A stretch of 64,000 nucleotides of DNA from assembly GCF_038502225.1 (NCBI RefSeq), contig NC_091312.1:31909782-31973781 (forward strand), written 5' to 3'. Within the stretch, counting starts at the first letter, position 1, and the number at the start of each line of letters is the position of its first letter. Positions 1 to 9,034 of this stretch are shown one piece after another. Both the position numbers and the translations under genes were made by a program. Origin of the DNA: Cherax quadricarinatus. Taxonomy: Eukaryota > Arthropoda > Malacostraca > Decapoda > Parastacidae. Below the pieces are notes generated by a model, which was not told the origin of the DNA, did no database searches, and saw only the letters and a program-made list of their open reading frames with translations.

Positions 1-192
1 CTATCTGTTTAATAACCATGTCCCTCGTGACAGTAATATTAGTTAACTTGAATTCATCAGGAACTAAATAATTGTTAATTACTGGAATCTCATTTACATC
101 TTCCTGTGTAAAAACTGACAAAAAATAGTCATTAAATGAGGAACACATTTCCAGTTCATTATCCGTCAGCTGTCCATTCCCAGTTAAATACT
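1..192 (-). pseudogene. CR1-type LINE fragment (region before the RT palm)
   Basis: The reverse strand translates to a stretch ending in YFLSVFTQEDVNEIPVINNY. This matches the segment YFLSVFTQEDTSDIPVMINY of the 883-codon CR1 ORF at 9035-11686, and the flanking GQLTD and TVTRDMV motifs also align. This is the connector between endonuclease and reverse transcriptase. The fragment runs off the left window edge and loses similarity near 192. The divergence shows an old copy rather than a segmental duplicate of the intact one. Confidence 0.8.
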
Positions 193-354
193 CCAGAACG
201 AATAATATTTGGCATAATACCGAACAGTTCGATGGAAGTATGAAGAGGATATGGTATACAAATACCATTCTCCTATCCCTGGAGTATAACACAGGGCTAA
301 CTGTGATATACACTCGTACTGCACCATGAACCAGAAACAAAAAAGTTATTTTCT

Positions 355-711
355 CTATATAGATTATCACACATAGCTGCATGTGTATAGAACCTAGTAT
401 AACCCAAAAAAGTCAGACAACATGGCTTATTTCTAGTACCTGGCTTGGGTTAGCCATATATGATTTTTGGTAAATGTTCAATTCCCAGCCAGGGTAGAAA
501 CATTGGGTGTGTTTCTTTACACCTGTTGTCTATGATCAATCATCAGTAACTGGGTACCTGGGTGTTAGCAGACTGGTGTGGGTGTTATCCTGGGACACTG
601 ACCTAATTTGCTTGAAATACTCTGCATAACAAGCGGCTTTCTATATAGTAGTTTGTCACTGATGTCAGCTAGGCCAGTATACATTGTACATGTATGTGCA
701 GTAAATAAAGA

Positions 712-754
<43 letters not shown>

Positions 755-1040
755 GTTATTTTCTCAGTTGTTTGCTGGGTTATCTTATTGAAACTTGGGC
801 AATGTATGATGGAAAGATACTTTTTAATGTATACCAAAAATGAAAGAAATCAAACCATAAATAGTGGAGTTCACTTCTCAGCATTAGCGGCCACTTAGCG
901 GTATATTTTTGTATGTTTTTTATGGTTATATTCTTATTTTTTTGGTCTCATTTGATAGAATGAAAGATATATTACAGAAATAGATAAGATTTTGATTGCT
1001 TTCATGATGAAAAGTACCTTGAAATTGTGCTCACAGTAGC
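355..1040. repeat. Local duplication, copy 1 (SINE-filled)
   Basis: This segment aligns in the same orientation with 1500-1935. Shared blocks are AACCCAAAAAAGTCA, the run ending TATATGATTTTTGGTAAAT, TCTCAGTTGTTTG, GAAACTTGGGCAAT and GTTCACTTCTCAGC, followed by the MITE interior. Copy 1 carries about 275 extra bases (478-752) that are a SINE. Copy 2 reads straight through and is the empty site. The alternative is two copies of one compound interspersed repeat. Confidence 0.65.
478..752 (+). mobile_element. 5'-truncated tRNA-derived SINE with (ATT)n tail
   Basis: It begins inside the tRNA-like head at TTCAATTCCCAGCCAGGG, just after the B-box position. It then follows the same body as the full SINE at 33914-34217: CCTGGGTGTTAG, GACTGGTGTGGGT, ACACTGACCTAATTTGC, CAGTAAATAAAGAT. 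It ends in about 14 ATT units. The ORFs predicted on both strands here are microsatellite artefacts. Confidence 0.8.
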
Positions 1041-1455
1041 AAAAATGTTCTATTCTTTAGCAAAGCTCAAGAGTAAACAAATGACATCACCGTCCAATAC
1101 CTGTCTGCCTGCCAGTCCAAATTCCAATACAGAGTCAAGAATGGGTTGACATTATTTATACAATTATTACAATAATGCAGCAGTCTGCATAACAGTAAAT
1201 CTTCTATTTTTTTGTGAATAAAAATTGCAAATGGAAAACAAGAGTAACATAAGAGGAGCCTGGAGCCGGGACTAATGAACAGAGAAAATGTTATTATGAT
1301 GCCAGGAATGTCTGCATTGTTTATTCTGGACCCTATTTTGAAATTGCCATTTGTTGAAATTTGTATGAAATTGGCCAAATTGCAAATTTCTGGCCACTAT
1401 ATTGGGTGGTTGAAATAAGTGAATGGGCGGTTTCTTGTACTCAGTCGACAGACTA
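898..1455 (+). repeat. Truncated piggyBac-like MITE (copy F1)
   Basis: The interior matches the complete 1,075-bp MITE at 45482-46556, for example GGTCTCATTTGATAGAATG, AGTAAACAAA, AATGTTATTATG and GACCCTATTTTGAAATTG. Both TTAA-CCCTTT ends are missing. A shorter piece of the same interior recurs at 1755-1935 as part of the local duplication. Confidence 0.75.
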
Positions 1456-1570
1456 GAAGTAAGTAAACAAGTAAGTTTATTAGGTATACACAAATACAGT
1501 TACATAGATTATACATAGCAGTGTATGTATAGAGAACCTAGGATAACCCAAAAAAGTCAAAGTGACTGAT
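1456..1570 (-). mobile_element. SINE 3' tail with (ACTT)n end
   Basis: Read on the reverse strand this gives TTTTTTGGGTTATCCTAGG, then CTATGTATAATCTATG and AATAAACTTACTTG, ending in ACTT repeats. The GGGTTATCCT block also occurs in the SINE at 7558-7690, so this is probably a third tail variant of the same SINE superfamily. No tRNA-like head is visible here. Confidence 0.5.
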
Positions 1571-1935
1571 TTCCAGTACCTGGCTTGGGCTTGCCATATA
1601 TGATTTTTGGTAAATATTTTTTTCTCAGTTGTTTGTTGGGCTGTCTTATTGAAACTTGGGCAATATATGATGGAAAGATGCTTCTTAACGTACAACAAAA
1701 ATAAAAAAGACGGACGATAAATAAGGAAGTTCACTTCTCAGCCATTAGCCACCTCTTTGTGGTATATTTTTGCATGGTTTTTATGGTTTTATTCTCGTTT
1801 TTTTTATCTCATTTGATAGAATGGAAGATATATTACAGAGATAGACATGATTTTGATTGCTTTCATGGTGAAAAGTACCTTGAAATTGGGCTCAAAGTAG
1901 TGGAAATGTTTGATTTTTGCCAATGTTCAGTGAAC
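1500..1935. repeat. Local duplication, copy 2 (empty site)
   Basis: This is the counterpart of 355-1040. At the SINE position it reads continuously from TTTTTGGTAAAT into TTTTTTTCTCAGTTGTTTG, so it preserves the pre-insertion allele of the SINE target. It ends inside the piggyBac-like MITE interior. From 1936 to 2044 I see only AT-rich sequence with a weak Tigger-like block. Confidence 0.65.
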
Positions 1936-2044
1936 TTTGTGACAGTCAAGTTAGTTAATTTTATTAAGTGTATTCTAACCTAACCACTCTGTAATCCGGC
2001 ACTCTACAGGTCCCAATGATGCTGGATTTGTGATGGAGGACCTG

Positions 2045-3280
2045 TATTATAAAAATCTTTGAAAGGGTTCTAAGAAGCATGATTACCAACCACCTAGACA
2101 CCCATCAATTACAAAACCCAGGGCAACTTGGGTTTAGGGCAGGTTGCTCTTGCCTGTCCCAGCTACTGGACCACTATGACAGGGTCCTGGATGCTGTAAA
2201 GGCTAAACAAAATACAGATGTATTATACACAGACTTTGCAAAAGCTTTTGACAAGTGTGACCATGGTGTAATAACGCACAAAATGTGTGATAAAGGAATA
2301 ACAGGAAAAATTGGTAGATGGATCTATAACATCCTGACAAACAGAACACAAAGAGTAATAGTAAACAGAGTAAAGCCTGAGGCAGCTGGGATGAAAAACT
2401 TTGTTCCACAAGGCACAGTACTCGCTCCCATTCTATTCCTCTTCCTCATGTCTGATGGATGACACCTGAATTACCATGACAGTGACCTCCATCGAAGACA
2501 CTGCAAGACTCCAATCGGACATGAACCAAATCTTCAAATGGGCCACTTAAAACAATATAAAGTTCAATGAAGAGAAATTTCAACTACTCAGATATAGAAA
2601 ACTCGAGGAAATTAAAAGTATCAGGGTATATGACAAATTCTAACCATATAATAGAGCATAAAAGTTGTGTGAAGGACCTGGGAGTGATAATGTCAGAGGA
2701 TCTCACCTTCAAAGACCACAACAATGTATCTACCACATGTGCTAGGAAAATGATAGGGTGGATAATGAGAACCTTCAAAACTAGGGATGCCAAGCCCATG
2801 ATGATTCTCTTCAAATAGCTTGTTCTCTCTAGACTGGAATACTGCTGTGCACTAATTGCTCCCTTCAAGGCAGGCGATATTGCTGACCTGGAGAGTGTAC
2901 AAAGAACTTTCACAGCACACATAAGTACGCTAAGGTACCTAAATTACTGGGAACAGTTGAAGTCCCTTGATTTGTATTCTCTGAAATGCAGGTGAGAGAG
3001 TCATGATAATATACACTTGGAAAATCCTAGAGGGATTAGTACCGTACTTGCACTCGAAAATCACTCCCTATGAAAGCAAATGACTCAGCAGGAGATGCAG
3101 CATTCCCCCAGTGAAAAGCAGGGGCGCCACGAGTACAATGAAAGACAACGCAATAAGTGTCCAGAGCCCAAAACTGTTCAACTGCCTCCCAGCATACATA
3201 AGAGGGATTACCAATAGATTCCTGGCTGTCTTCAAGAAGGCACTGGACAGGCACCTAAAGTCAGTACCTGACCAGCTGAG
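2045..3280 (+). pseudogene. LINE family A (CR1/Jockey/L2-like) reverse transcriptase, broken copy A1
   Basis: The main readable pieces are 2079-2462 and 2567-2818, with more in other frames up to about 3280. Motifs include LGFRAGCSCLSQLL, DVLYTDFAKAFDKCDHG, TNRTQRVIVNRVK and VPQGTVLAPILF. The segment that should carry the catalytic FADD has been deleted: LFLMSDG runs directly into a TGA. Downstream, KDLGVIMSEDLTFKDH and a degraded C-terminal region follow copy A2. It is truncated at both ends and has several stops, so it is inactive. The copy is more diverged than A2 and A5. Confidence 0.85.
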
Positions 3281-3726
3281 CAATATTTTAAATGAGGGAG
3301 CACTAGCGATTTGAAGTGTCACCACTGGCATTATTTCCCTTGTTTTGAAAGTTGTCAATACCCATCCCGTCATCTTCCTGGATGTTGTGATCTATGTCTT
3401 GTTATAATCTTTAAAAGAAAGGTTACTCAGAAGCTATACAAAAAAACTTCTAAATAATTTAAGAATGCTCAACTTGAACTTAATTCAGTTTCATTACTGT
3501 ATATTGTGCTCAACTATAAACTCATCACTTCAAAATTAGATGCTTAAATTTTATTGTATTAAATAATACTAAATTTTAATAATCTCATATTGTAAATTGT
3601 TTTAAATTGTTGTCAGTGTACCAAGTTGTAATAATTTCATATTGTAATTTTTTTTTTTAAATTGTTCCATTGTAATATTTCCACATTGTAAAATCAAATT
3701 GTACCATTGTTTGTAATAATGTAATA
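3281..3726. other. AT-rich stretch without gene
   Basis: I see no coding motif here. The interval 3540-3722 holds loosely repeated AATTGTAAATTGTTTTAAATTG and TTGTACCATTGTAAT type words, a degenerate AT-rich repeat. It ends at the TA target site of the Tigger-like element that starts at 3727. Confidence 0.5.
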
Positions 3727-4615
3727 CAGTGGAACCTTGACTTAAGAGTTTAACCCTTTCAGGGTCAAGGTCAAAATCTGAAGTGGTGCCCCAGTGTCCA
3801 AGAAGTTTAAAAAAAAAAAAAAAATTTTTATTTTTTCTTATGAAATAGTAGAGAATCTTTTTGTGAAGGTAATAAAACAAAAAGTACGAAATTTGATGGA
3901 AAATTGACGAAATTATGCTCTTGCTAATTTTGATGTGTAAGCGATATTTACGAATCGGCGATTTTGCCGACTTTGACTCCCATTTTAGGCCAATTACATT
4001 ATTCCACTCGACCAAATTCTTAGCTATTTCACTAGTATTACTTCTATTCTATCGACTGAGCACAAGAAATCGCCAAGTCAACTATTTCAACTACAAAATA
4101 AAGTGATAGGAAATTGGTAATTTGGCCAATTTAACACAAAGTTCAAAATATTTCAAATTCAAAGTAGGGTCCAGAATAAACAATGTAGGCATTCCTGGCA
4201 CTAAACTAACATTTCCTCTGTTCATTAGTTATGTTTTGAGGCTTTACAAATAAATTCCATTTCGATTTTTTATTCACATAATGAATTTTTATTCACACCA
4301 AAAAATAGAAGATTTATTGTTATACAGGCCTCTTCAAGGGGGGGCTCCTTGGCGTGGTGAAGAGGCTCTTGGTATGAGGAATTAGACCTGTCGGTCTCCT
4401 TCCTCAGACCGAACCTAATTACCCCCCAATCCCCCCTTCCCTATCCCATCCTCCCCTTTTTTCCTTTCCTCCTCCTCCTCCCCACCCCTCCCTTTTGCCC
4501 TTCCTCTTTTTGACCTTTGAGATTTTTCCCGCAGGCGTGCTAGTTCCTAGGTAGGGGAAAGGGTACTGGCGTCCATCCCACTCCGTTGAGGTTCTTGGCT
4601 GTGGCGTAGTTTGCT

Positions 4616-5704
4616 GTGGAATCTGGATTGCCTGGGGATGTCCCGATCCCTCTCTGGGGCAATCTGCCATCTTTCCTTAAGGACTTTTTAACTGACAGAC
4701 ATTTCCGTGTTAGAGTCAATAATGTGCTCTCCCCGGACTTTATCCAAGCTGAAGGTGTCCCTCAGGGATGTGTTCTGAGCACAACACTTTTTCTCCTTGC
4801 TATAAATGATTTGGCCTCTGTTCTTCCATCCAATATTTGGTCATCACTCTATGTAGATGACTTCGCTATTGCTTGTGCAGGAGCTGACTGTCACCTCATT
4901 ACAGTTTCTCTCCAACATGCGATCGACCGTGTTTCCAATTGTGCCACCACGCATGGATTTAAATTTTCCAGTACCAAAACTCACCAAATTACTTTCACTA
5001 GACGCTCTGTCATCTCTGATCATCCTTTGTACCTCTATGGCTCCCGTATCCCTGAACGTGATACAGTCAGGTTTCTAGGCCTTCTCTTTGACCGTAGGTT
5101 ATCCTGGAAGCCCCACATTGCCTCTCTAAAGGCAACTTGTCACAGCCGGCTGAACCTTCTTAAGACCCTTGCTCATCTTTCATGGGGAGCTGATCGTCGA
5201 ACTCTCCTTCGCCTACATTCAGCCCTCATTTTATCAAAACTCGATTATGGTGACCAGATCTATTCAGCGGCCTCTCCTGCTACTCTCTCTAGCCTTAACC
5301 CCATCCATCACCAAGGATTACGTTTATGCCTTGCTTTTCGCTCTTCCCCTGTTGAGAGCCTCTATGCAGAAGCGAATGTTCCATCCTTGTCTGATCGCCG
5401 TGATGCCCATTGCCTTCACTACTATGTGCGCTCTCACGATCTCCGCAATCCTTCCATTTATAGAATGGTCACTGATATAAGTAGACATTCTTTATTTGTT
5501 CGCCGCCCCTGTTTGCTCCGTCCCTTCTCTCTTCGCCTACATTCGCTCTTGTCTTCCCTTCGGTTACCGCCTTTATATGTTCATGTAGCATCTCACTTTT
5601 CCCTACCCTCCTGGGAAGTTCCAGCTGTTCGGGTCTGTTCTTTCTCACTCCCTTGCTCAAAAAGCCCAACTGCCTATGGTGGCTTCCTGCTCTCTTTTTC
5701 TTGA
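4616..5704 (+). pseudogene. I-type LINE reverse transcriptase, C-terminal two thirds
   Basis: The open stretch of 362 codons starts by chance in the leader. RT homology begins near LKDFLTDRHFRVRVNN. Palm motifs are EGVPQGCVLS and the catalytic box YVDD (in SSLYVDDFAIACAG). A thumb-like region follows (VRFLGLLFDRRLSWKPHI, LDYGDQIY). The fingers and the whole apurinic endonuclease are missing. The frame breaks near 5690, before RNase H, which continues in another frame from 5676. It cannot support its own transposition. Confidence 0.85.
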
Positions 5705-6530
5705 CCACTTCCACTCTCATTTTCATGCCATCTCCGTGTACACAGATGGCTCTAAATCTTCTGATGGCATTGGATTCGCAGCAGTGTTTCCGGACAGCAT
5801 TGTGCGAGGGCATTTACTATCTTCGGCTAGCATTTTTACTGCTGAATTGTATGCCATTCTTTCAGCACTTATTCATATTGCATCAATGCCTGTGTCATCA
5901 TTTGTGGTTGTCTCAGACTCCCTCAGTGCTCTACAGGCTATACGGAAATTTGATACACCTCACCCCCTAGTTCTCCGTATCCAACTTTGGCTACGCCGTA
6001 TCTCTACCAAGCATAAAGATATTGTTTTTTGTTGGGTCCCTGGTCATATTGATGTACAGGGCAATGAATAGGCAGACACTGCTGCGCGGTCAGCAGTACA
6101 TGACTTACCAATTTCATATAGAGGTGTTCCATTTCCGGACTATTTTGCTGTAATAGCTACCCACCTTCGCATCCATTGGCAGCGACATTGGTCTGCTCTG
6201 CTCAACAAACTTTGTTCTATTAAACCGAGTATAGGTTAATGGCCGTCTTCTTGTCAACAGTATCGAGGTTGGGAGACTACTCTCTCCCGCCTTCGCATTG
6301 GCCATACTCGTCTTACTCATGGACATCTCATGGAGAGGCGCCCTGCTCCTCTCTGTGAGCATTGTCAGGTTCCATTATCTCTCAGCCATATTCTGTTAGA
6401 CTGCCCACTTTATCAACGAGCACGCAGAATTTATCTCCAACGTCGTCTCCGCTCTACCACTCTCTCTCTTTACCTTCCTTTCTCACTGATGGACCCACCT
6501 TTCATCCAGACTCTCTCATTGACTTTTTGA
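5676..6530 (+). pseudogene. I-type LINE RNase H and zinc-knuckle-like tail
   Basis: The RNase H core is clear: VYTDGSKSSDGIGFAAVF with the first Asp, FTAELYAILSAL with the Glu, VVSDSLSALQAI with the second Asp, and WVPGHIDVQGNE. A TAG follows GNE at 6069 and precedes the expected final AD. Reading resumes in the same family to another stop near 6238. The last part (6330-6530) has CEHCQVPLSLSHILLDCP, a Cys-Cys-His-Cys motif known from the C-termini of I-type proteins. It is disabled by at least two in-frame stops and frame changes. Confidence 0.85.
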
Positions 6531-7557
6531 CAACAACTGACTTACTCCACAAACTCTGATGATATCTTCAGCCCTTTCTACCTCAATCTCTTTCTTCCCT
6601 ACCCCTGCACTATCCCCTGCCCCGCTGTTTTCTGTAACCTACTAATCATCTCTCCCCCCTTCTGCCGCCCGATACCCTCGCTTCCTTTCCTACCCTGCAG
6701 CGCTGTATAACCCTTGTGGCTTAGCGCTTCCTTTTGATTATAACAGTAATAATACTGTTATGCAATATTGCAATAATTGTATAAATATCATTACCACATT
6801 TGTGAATGTATATTAGACCCACCAGCTGGCGTGTATTAGACGTGTGAGGTCGTTTGTTTACTCTTGAATATTGGCAAAAATTTAACATTTCTGCTACTTT
6901 GAGCTCAGTTTCAAGCCATTTCCAGTGCTAAAACCAATCAAAATCATCTCTATTTCTGTAATATGTCTTCCATTCTATCAAATGAGACCAAGAAATCTCA
7001 AATGCAACTATAAAAAACATATGAAAAAACACTGCAAAGTCGCTGTTTTAATCGAAAATCACGGTCTGTTTTTTTTCTCTCATTATACACAGTGTGCTGC
7101 AGGATTTATTTTATGTGGTGCACACATACCACATAGATGTATTCTCTCATATCTAGGCCCAAATTTACCACTCACAGTTTATCAGAGTGAGCTGAGCTCA
7201 TGGCGTAGATCTACGGTTTGGACCCTGAACGTGAAGCCATAGATCTATGGGACGGACCTTGAAAGGGTTAATCTGTTCCAGGAGCTACCTCGTAACTCAG
7301 TTTACTCATATATCAAATTAATTTTCCTCATTTAAATTAATTGAAAAGCCATTAATCCGTTCCTGCACTCTGGATAGAGAAAAAAATACTTGAATATGAC
7401 GTTATTATCAGCTGTATGGCTTATTTATCTATCACAATTCATCTAATATGACATAATAAACAATATGATTAACACAGAAATATGATTATACTCTAGAATG
7501 AATAAAATAGGCAATTCACGAATATGAGCACTAGTTCCAGGCATTTTTTCCTGTTCA

Positions 7558-7690
7558 CCTGGGTGTTAGTCGACTGGTGTGGGTCACATCCTGGGAGACA
7601 AGATTAAGGACCCCAATGGAAATAAGTTAGTCCTTGATGACACACTGACTTTCTTGGGTTATCCTGGGTGGTTAACCCTCTGGGGTTAAT
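7558..7690 (+). mobile_element. SINE body with a GGGTTATCC-type tail
   Basis: The block CCTGGGTGTTAGTCGACTGG is shared with the full SINE at 33914. The sequence then diverges into GACAAGATTAAGGACCCCAA and TGACTTTCTTGGGTTATCC, which is absent from the (ATT)n-tailed type. It has no tRNA-like head. It lies in the outer Tigger-like element. Confidence 0.6.
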
Positions 7691-8039
7691 TGTTTCTCGG
7701 TATTCTCGATAAGCCCATGGTGGCTTATTTAGCAGTTACAAGCACTAAAAACACTGGAATAATACAAAATTTATCGATTGTATGCATGCAACCATCTGCC
7801 TTGGCTTGTAAGCAATGTCACACTAGTTCAGCTGAGGCGCTCAGGCCAGACGGACCAGACGGCCGCGTTCTGGACGAAAGATGTAAGTCGAGTTTTTCAA
7901 CATAGGTCAGGGTCAAATTTTTATGCTGACAAGCATCTTAAGTCGGTTTTATCATAGGGTGGGGCCATCGTAAGTCGGGGGTCCACTGTAATGTATTTAT
8001 AAATAAGAACTATCGTATAAAAACTGTTTATATAAAGTG

Positions 8040-8220
8040 TGGGTGGAGGATGTTGATGGAAACCATCGTCCTTTTCTTCTCAGCACAGTCCTTTTCACTT
8101 ATTTTCTTAGGACCCATGGTTAGAAAAAAGAAATTTAGCAAGATGACTGTAAAAAAATGCAAACAAGCACGAGAAAGCTGGTCCCATAGTGATGTAAACA
8201 TGTTTACTGCTTACCAGCTG
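8040..8220 (-). pseudogene. Tigger transposase N-terminus remnant
   Basis: On the reverse strand a start context is followed by MGPKKISEKDCAEKK. This matches the first residues of the fragment at 12570 (MGPKKVSVKDSAEKKKRM) and is related to MGPKKASSSNPTA of the intact Tigger at 21425-23221. It ends after about 25 codons. Nothing else of the transposase is present. It sits just outside the right TA of the nested element at 3727-7988. Confidence 0.6.
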
Positions 8221-8269
8221 TGCTAACTAGCAGAAGCAATCTGAATTATTATTACGTATGTATTATGCA

Positions 8270-8273
8270 TTAC

Positions 8274-8310
<37 letters not shown>

Positions 8311-8420
8311 TTAGGGAACTGAAGCTATATTATTATTATTATAATAATTATTATTATTATTATCATTATTATTATTATTAATTAAGGGAACTGAGGCTCT
8401 ATCATTATTGTAATAATACT
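8270..8420. repeat. (ATT)n microsatellites with short I-LINE head fragments
   Basis: ATT runs at about 8271-8310 and 8328-8382 are interspersed with two copies of AATTTAGGGAACTGAAGC-like sequence. This is the reverse complement of the head block GTTCCCTAAATTAAGCC seen at 13800. They look like broken short I-LINE derivatives whose ATT tails expanded. Confidence 0.55.
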
Positions 8421-8429
8421 GTAGACCGC

Positions 8430-8852
8430 TATTGAAAAACTGCAGCACAATTTTATGTAACACGTTGTAAAATCAATTTAACATGGTTCAGTTTGTGGGA
8501 ATGAAAAAAAATTATCTTTTGCTCAAGCAGCTGCCTTGTTGTGTAGCAGCTGGTGAGCCCTCCCACCATCCCCTACCACTCCCCGACACCACCTCACCAT
8601 CCCAGCGTTCATAATTCGTATGTGTCCAGTCCAGTCTTTCTCTGCTACAAGACACCTGTGTTTGTGAATTGTGTTATGATATTTTAATTACTATATCTTG
8701 TATCTGCCAAGCAATCATGACAGCAGCCATACCAGTGTTGCTGAAAGTGGCATGAAGAGGTATAAGCACTTAAGTCTTAGAATTAACAAAGAAACAAAGT
8801 TATTAGACAAGAGATAACCTGTAGCCGTAATGAAGTTTTACTTTGTATACTG
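8430..8852 (+). pseudogene. Degenerate Tigger/pogo-like remnant
   Basis: The segment 8540-8640 resembles 58790-58870 (CTCCCACCATCC, CACCATCCCAGC, TCATAAAT), which lies in another Tigger-like element. Near 8751 a short frame reads MKRYKHLSLRINKETKLLDK, like the N-terminal helix of pogo/Tigger DNA-binding domains, then stops. No terminal repeat is visible. Identity is tentative. Confidence 0.4.
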
Positions 8853-9034
8853 AACATAAGAACATAAGAACATAAGAACGAAGGAACACTGCAGAAGGCC
8901 TACTGGCCCATGCGAGGCAGGTCCAAGTCTCCTACCGGCTTAAGCCAATGCACCCAACCTAGTCAGGTCAGGTCACATTGACTTAAGGGAGGAACACGGC
9001 AACCGACCTGGTAGCACAAGCTACCAGGTCTAAC

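Larger units (their letters stand above)
4327..6755 (+). mobile_element. I-type LINE, internally deleted, with target-site duplication
   Basis: It is flanked by near-identical 9-bp repeats TGTTATACA (4318-4326) and TGTTATGCA (6756-6764) inside the MITE. This is direct evidence of insertion. The head (4327-4640) is GC- and pyrimidine-rich and resembles a 5' leader. The sequence then enters the middle of the RT domain, so endonuclease and RT fingers are deleted. The 3' end is AACCCTTGTGGCTTAGCGCT followed by a short TAATAA tail. Order: leader, RT palm and thumb, RNase H, zinc-knuckle-like Cys/His motif, as in the I superfamily. Confidence 0.8.
3754..7267 (-). mobile_element. piggyBac-like MITE copy A, split by an I-type LINE
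   Basis: It begins CCCTTTCAGGGTC and ends with the inverse repeat, flanked by TTAA at 3750-3753 and 7268-7271, the signature of piggyBac transposition. About 1.08 kb remains after removing the LINE at 4327-6755, the same size as copy B at 45482-46556. It is inverted relative to copy B. Its right subterminal region has two 12-14 bp palindromes (7204-7215 and 7237-7250). Confidence 0.8.
3727..7988. mobile_element. Tigger/pogo-like non-autonomous element, outermost of a three-level nest
   Basis: The left end is CAGTGGAACCTTGACTTA. The right end, reverse-complemented, is CAGTGGACCCCCGACTTACG. Both are flanked by TA (3725-3726 and 7989-7990), the target site of Tc1/mariner-class elements. About 745 bp belongs to the element itself; the rest is the piggyBac-like MITE at 3754-7267 and its contents. 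No transposase is visible inside. The element also carries SINE-like sequence at 7558-7690. Confidence 0.7.

Noticed and set aside
565..898. Overlapping ORFs on both strands with poly-Ile tracts
   Set aside because: They are translations of the (ATT)n tail of a SINE and its surroundings; no family motif.
4419..4670. Reverse-strand ORF rich in Gly, Arg and Lys
   Set aside because: It is the complement of the C-rich leader of the I-type LINE; composition only.
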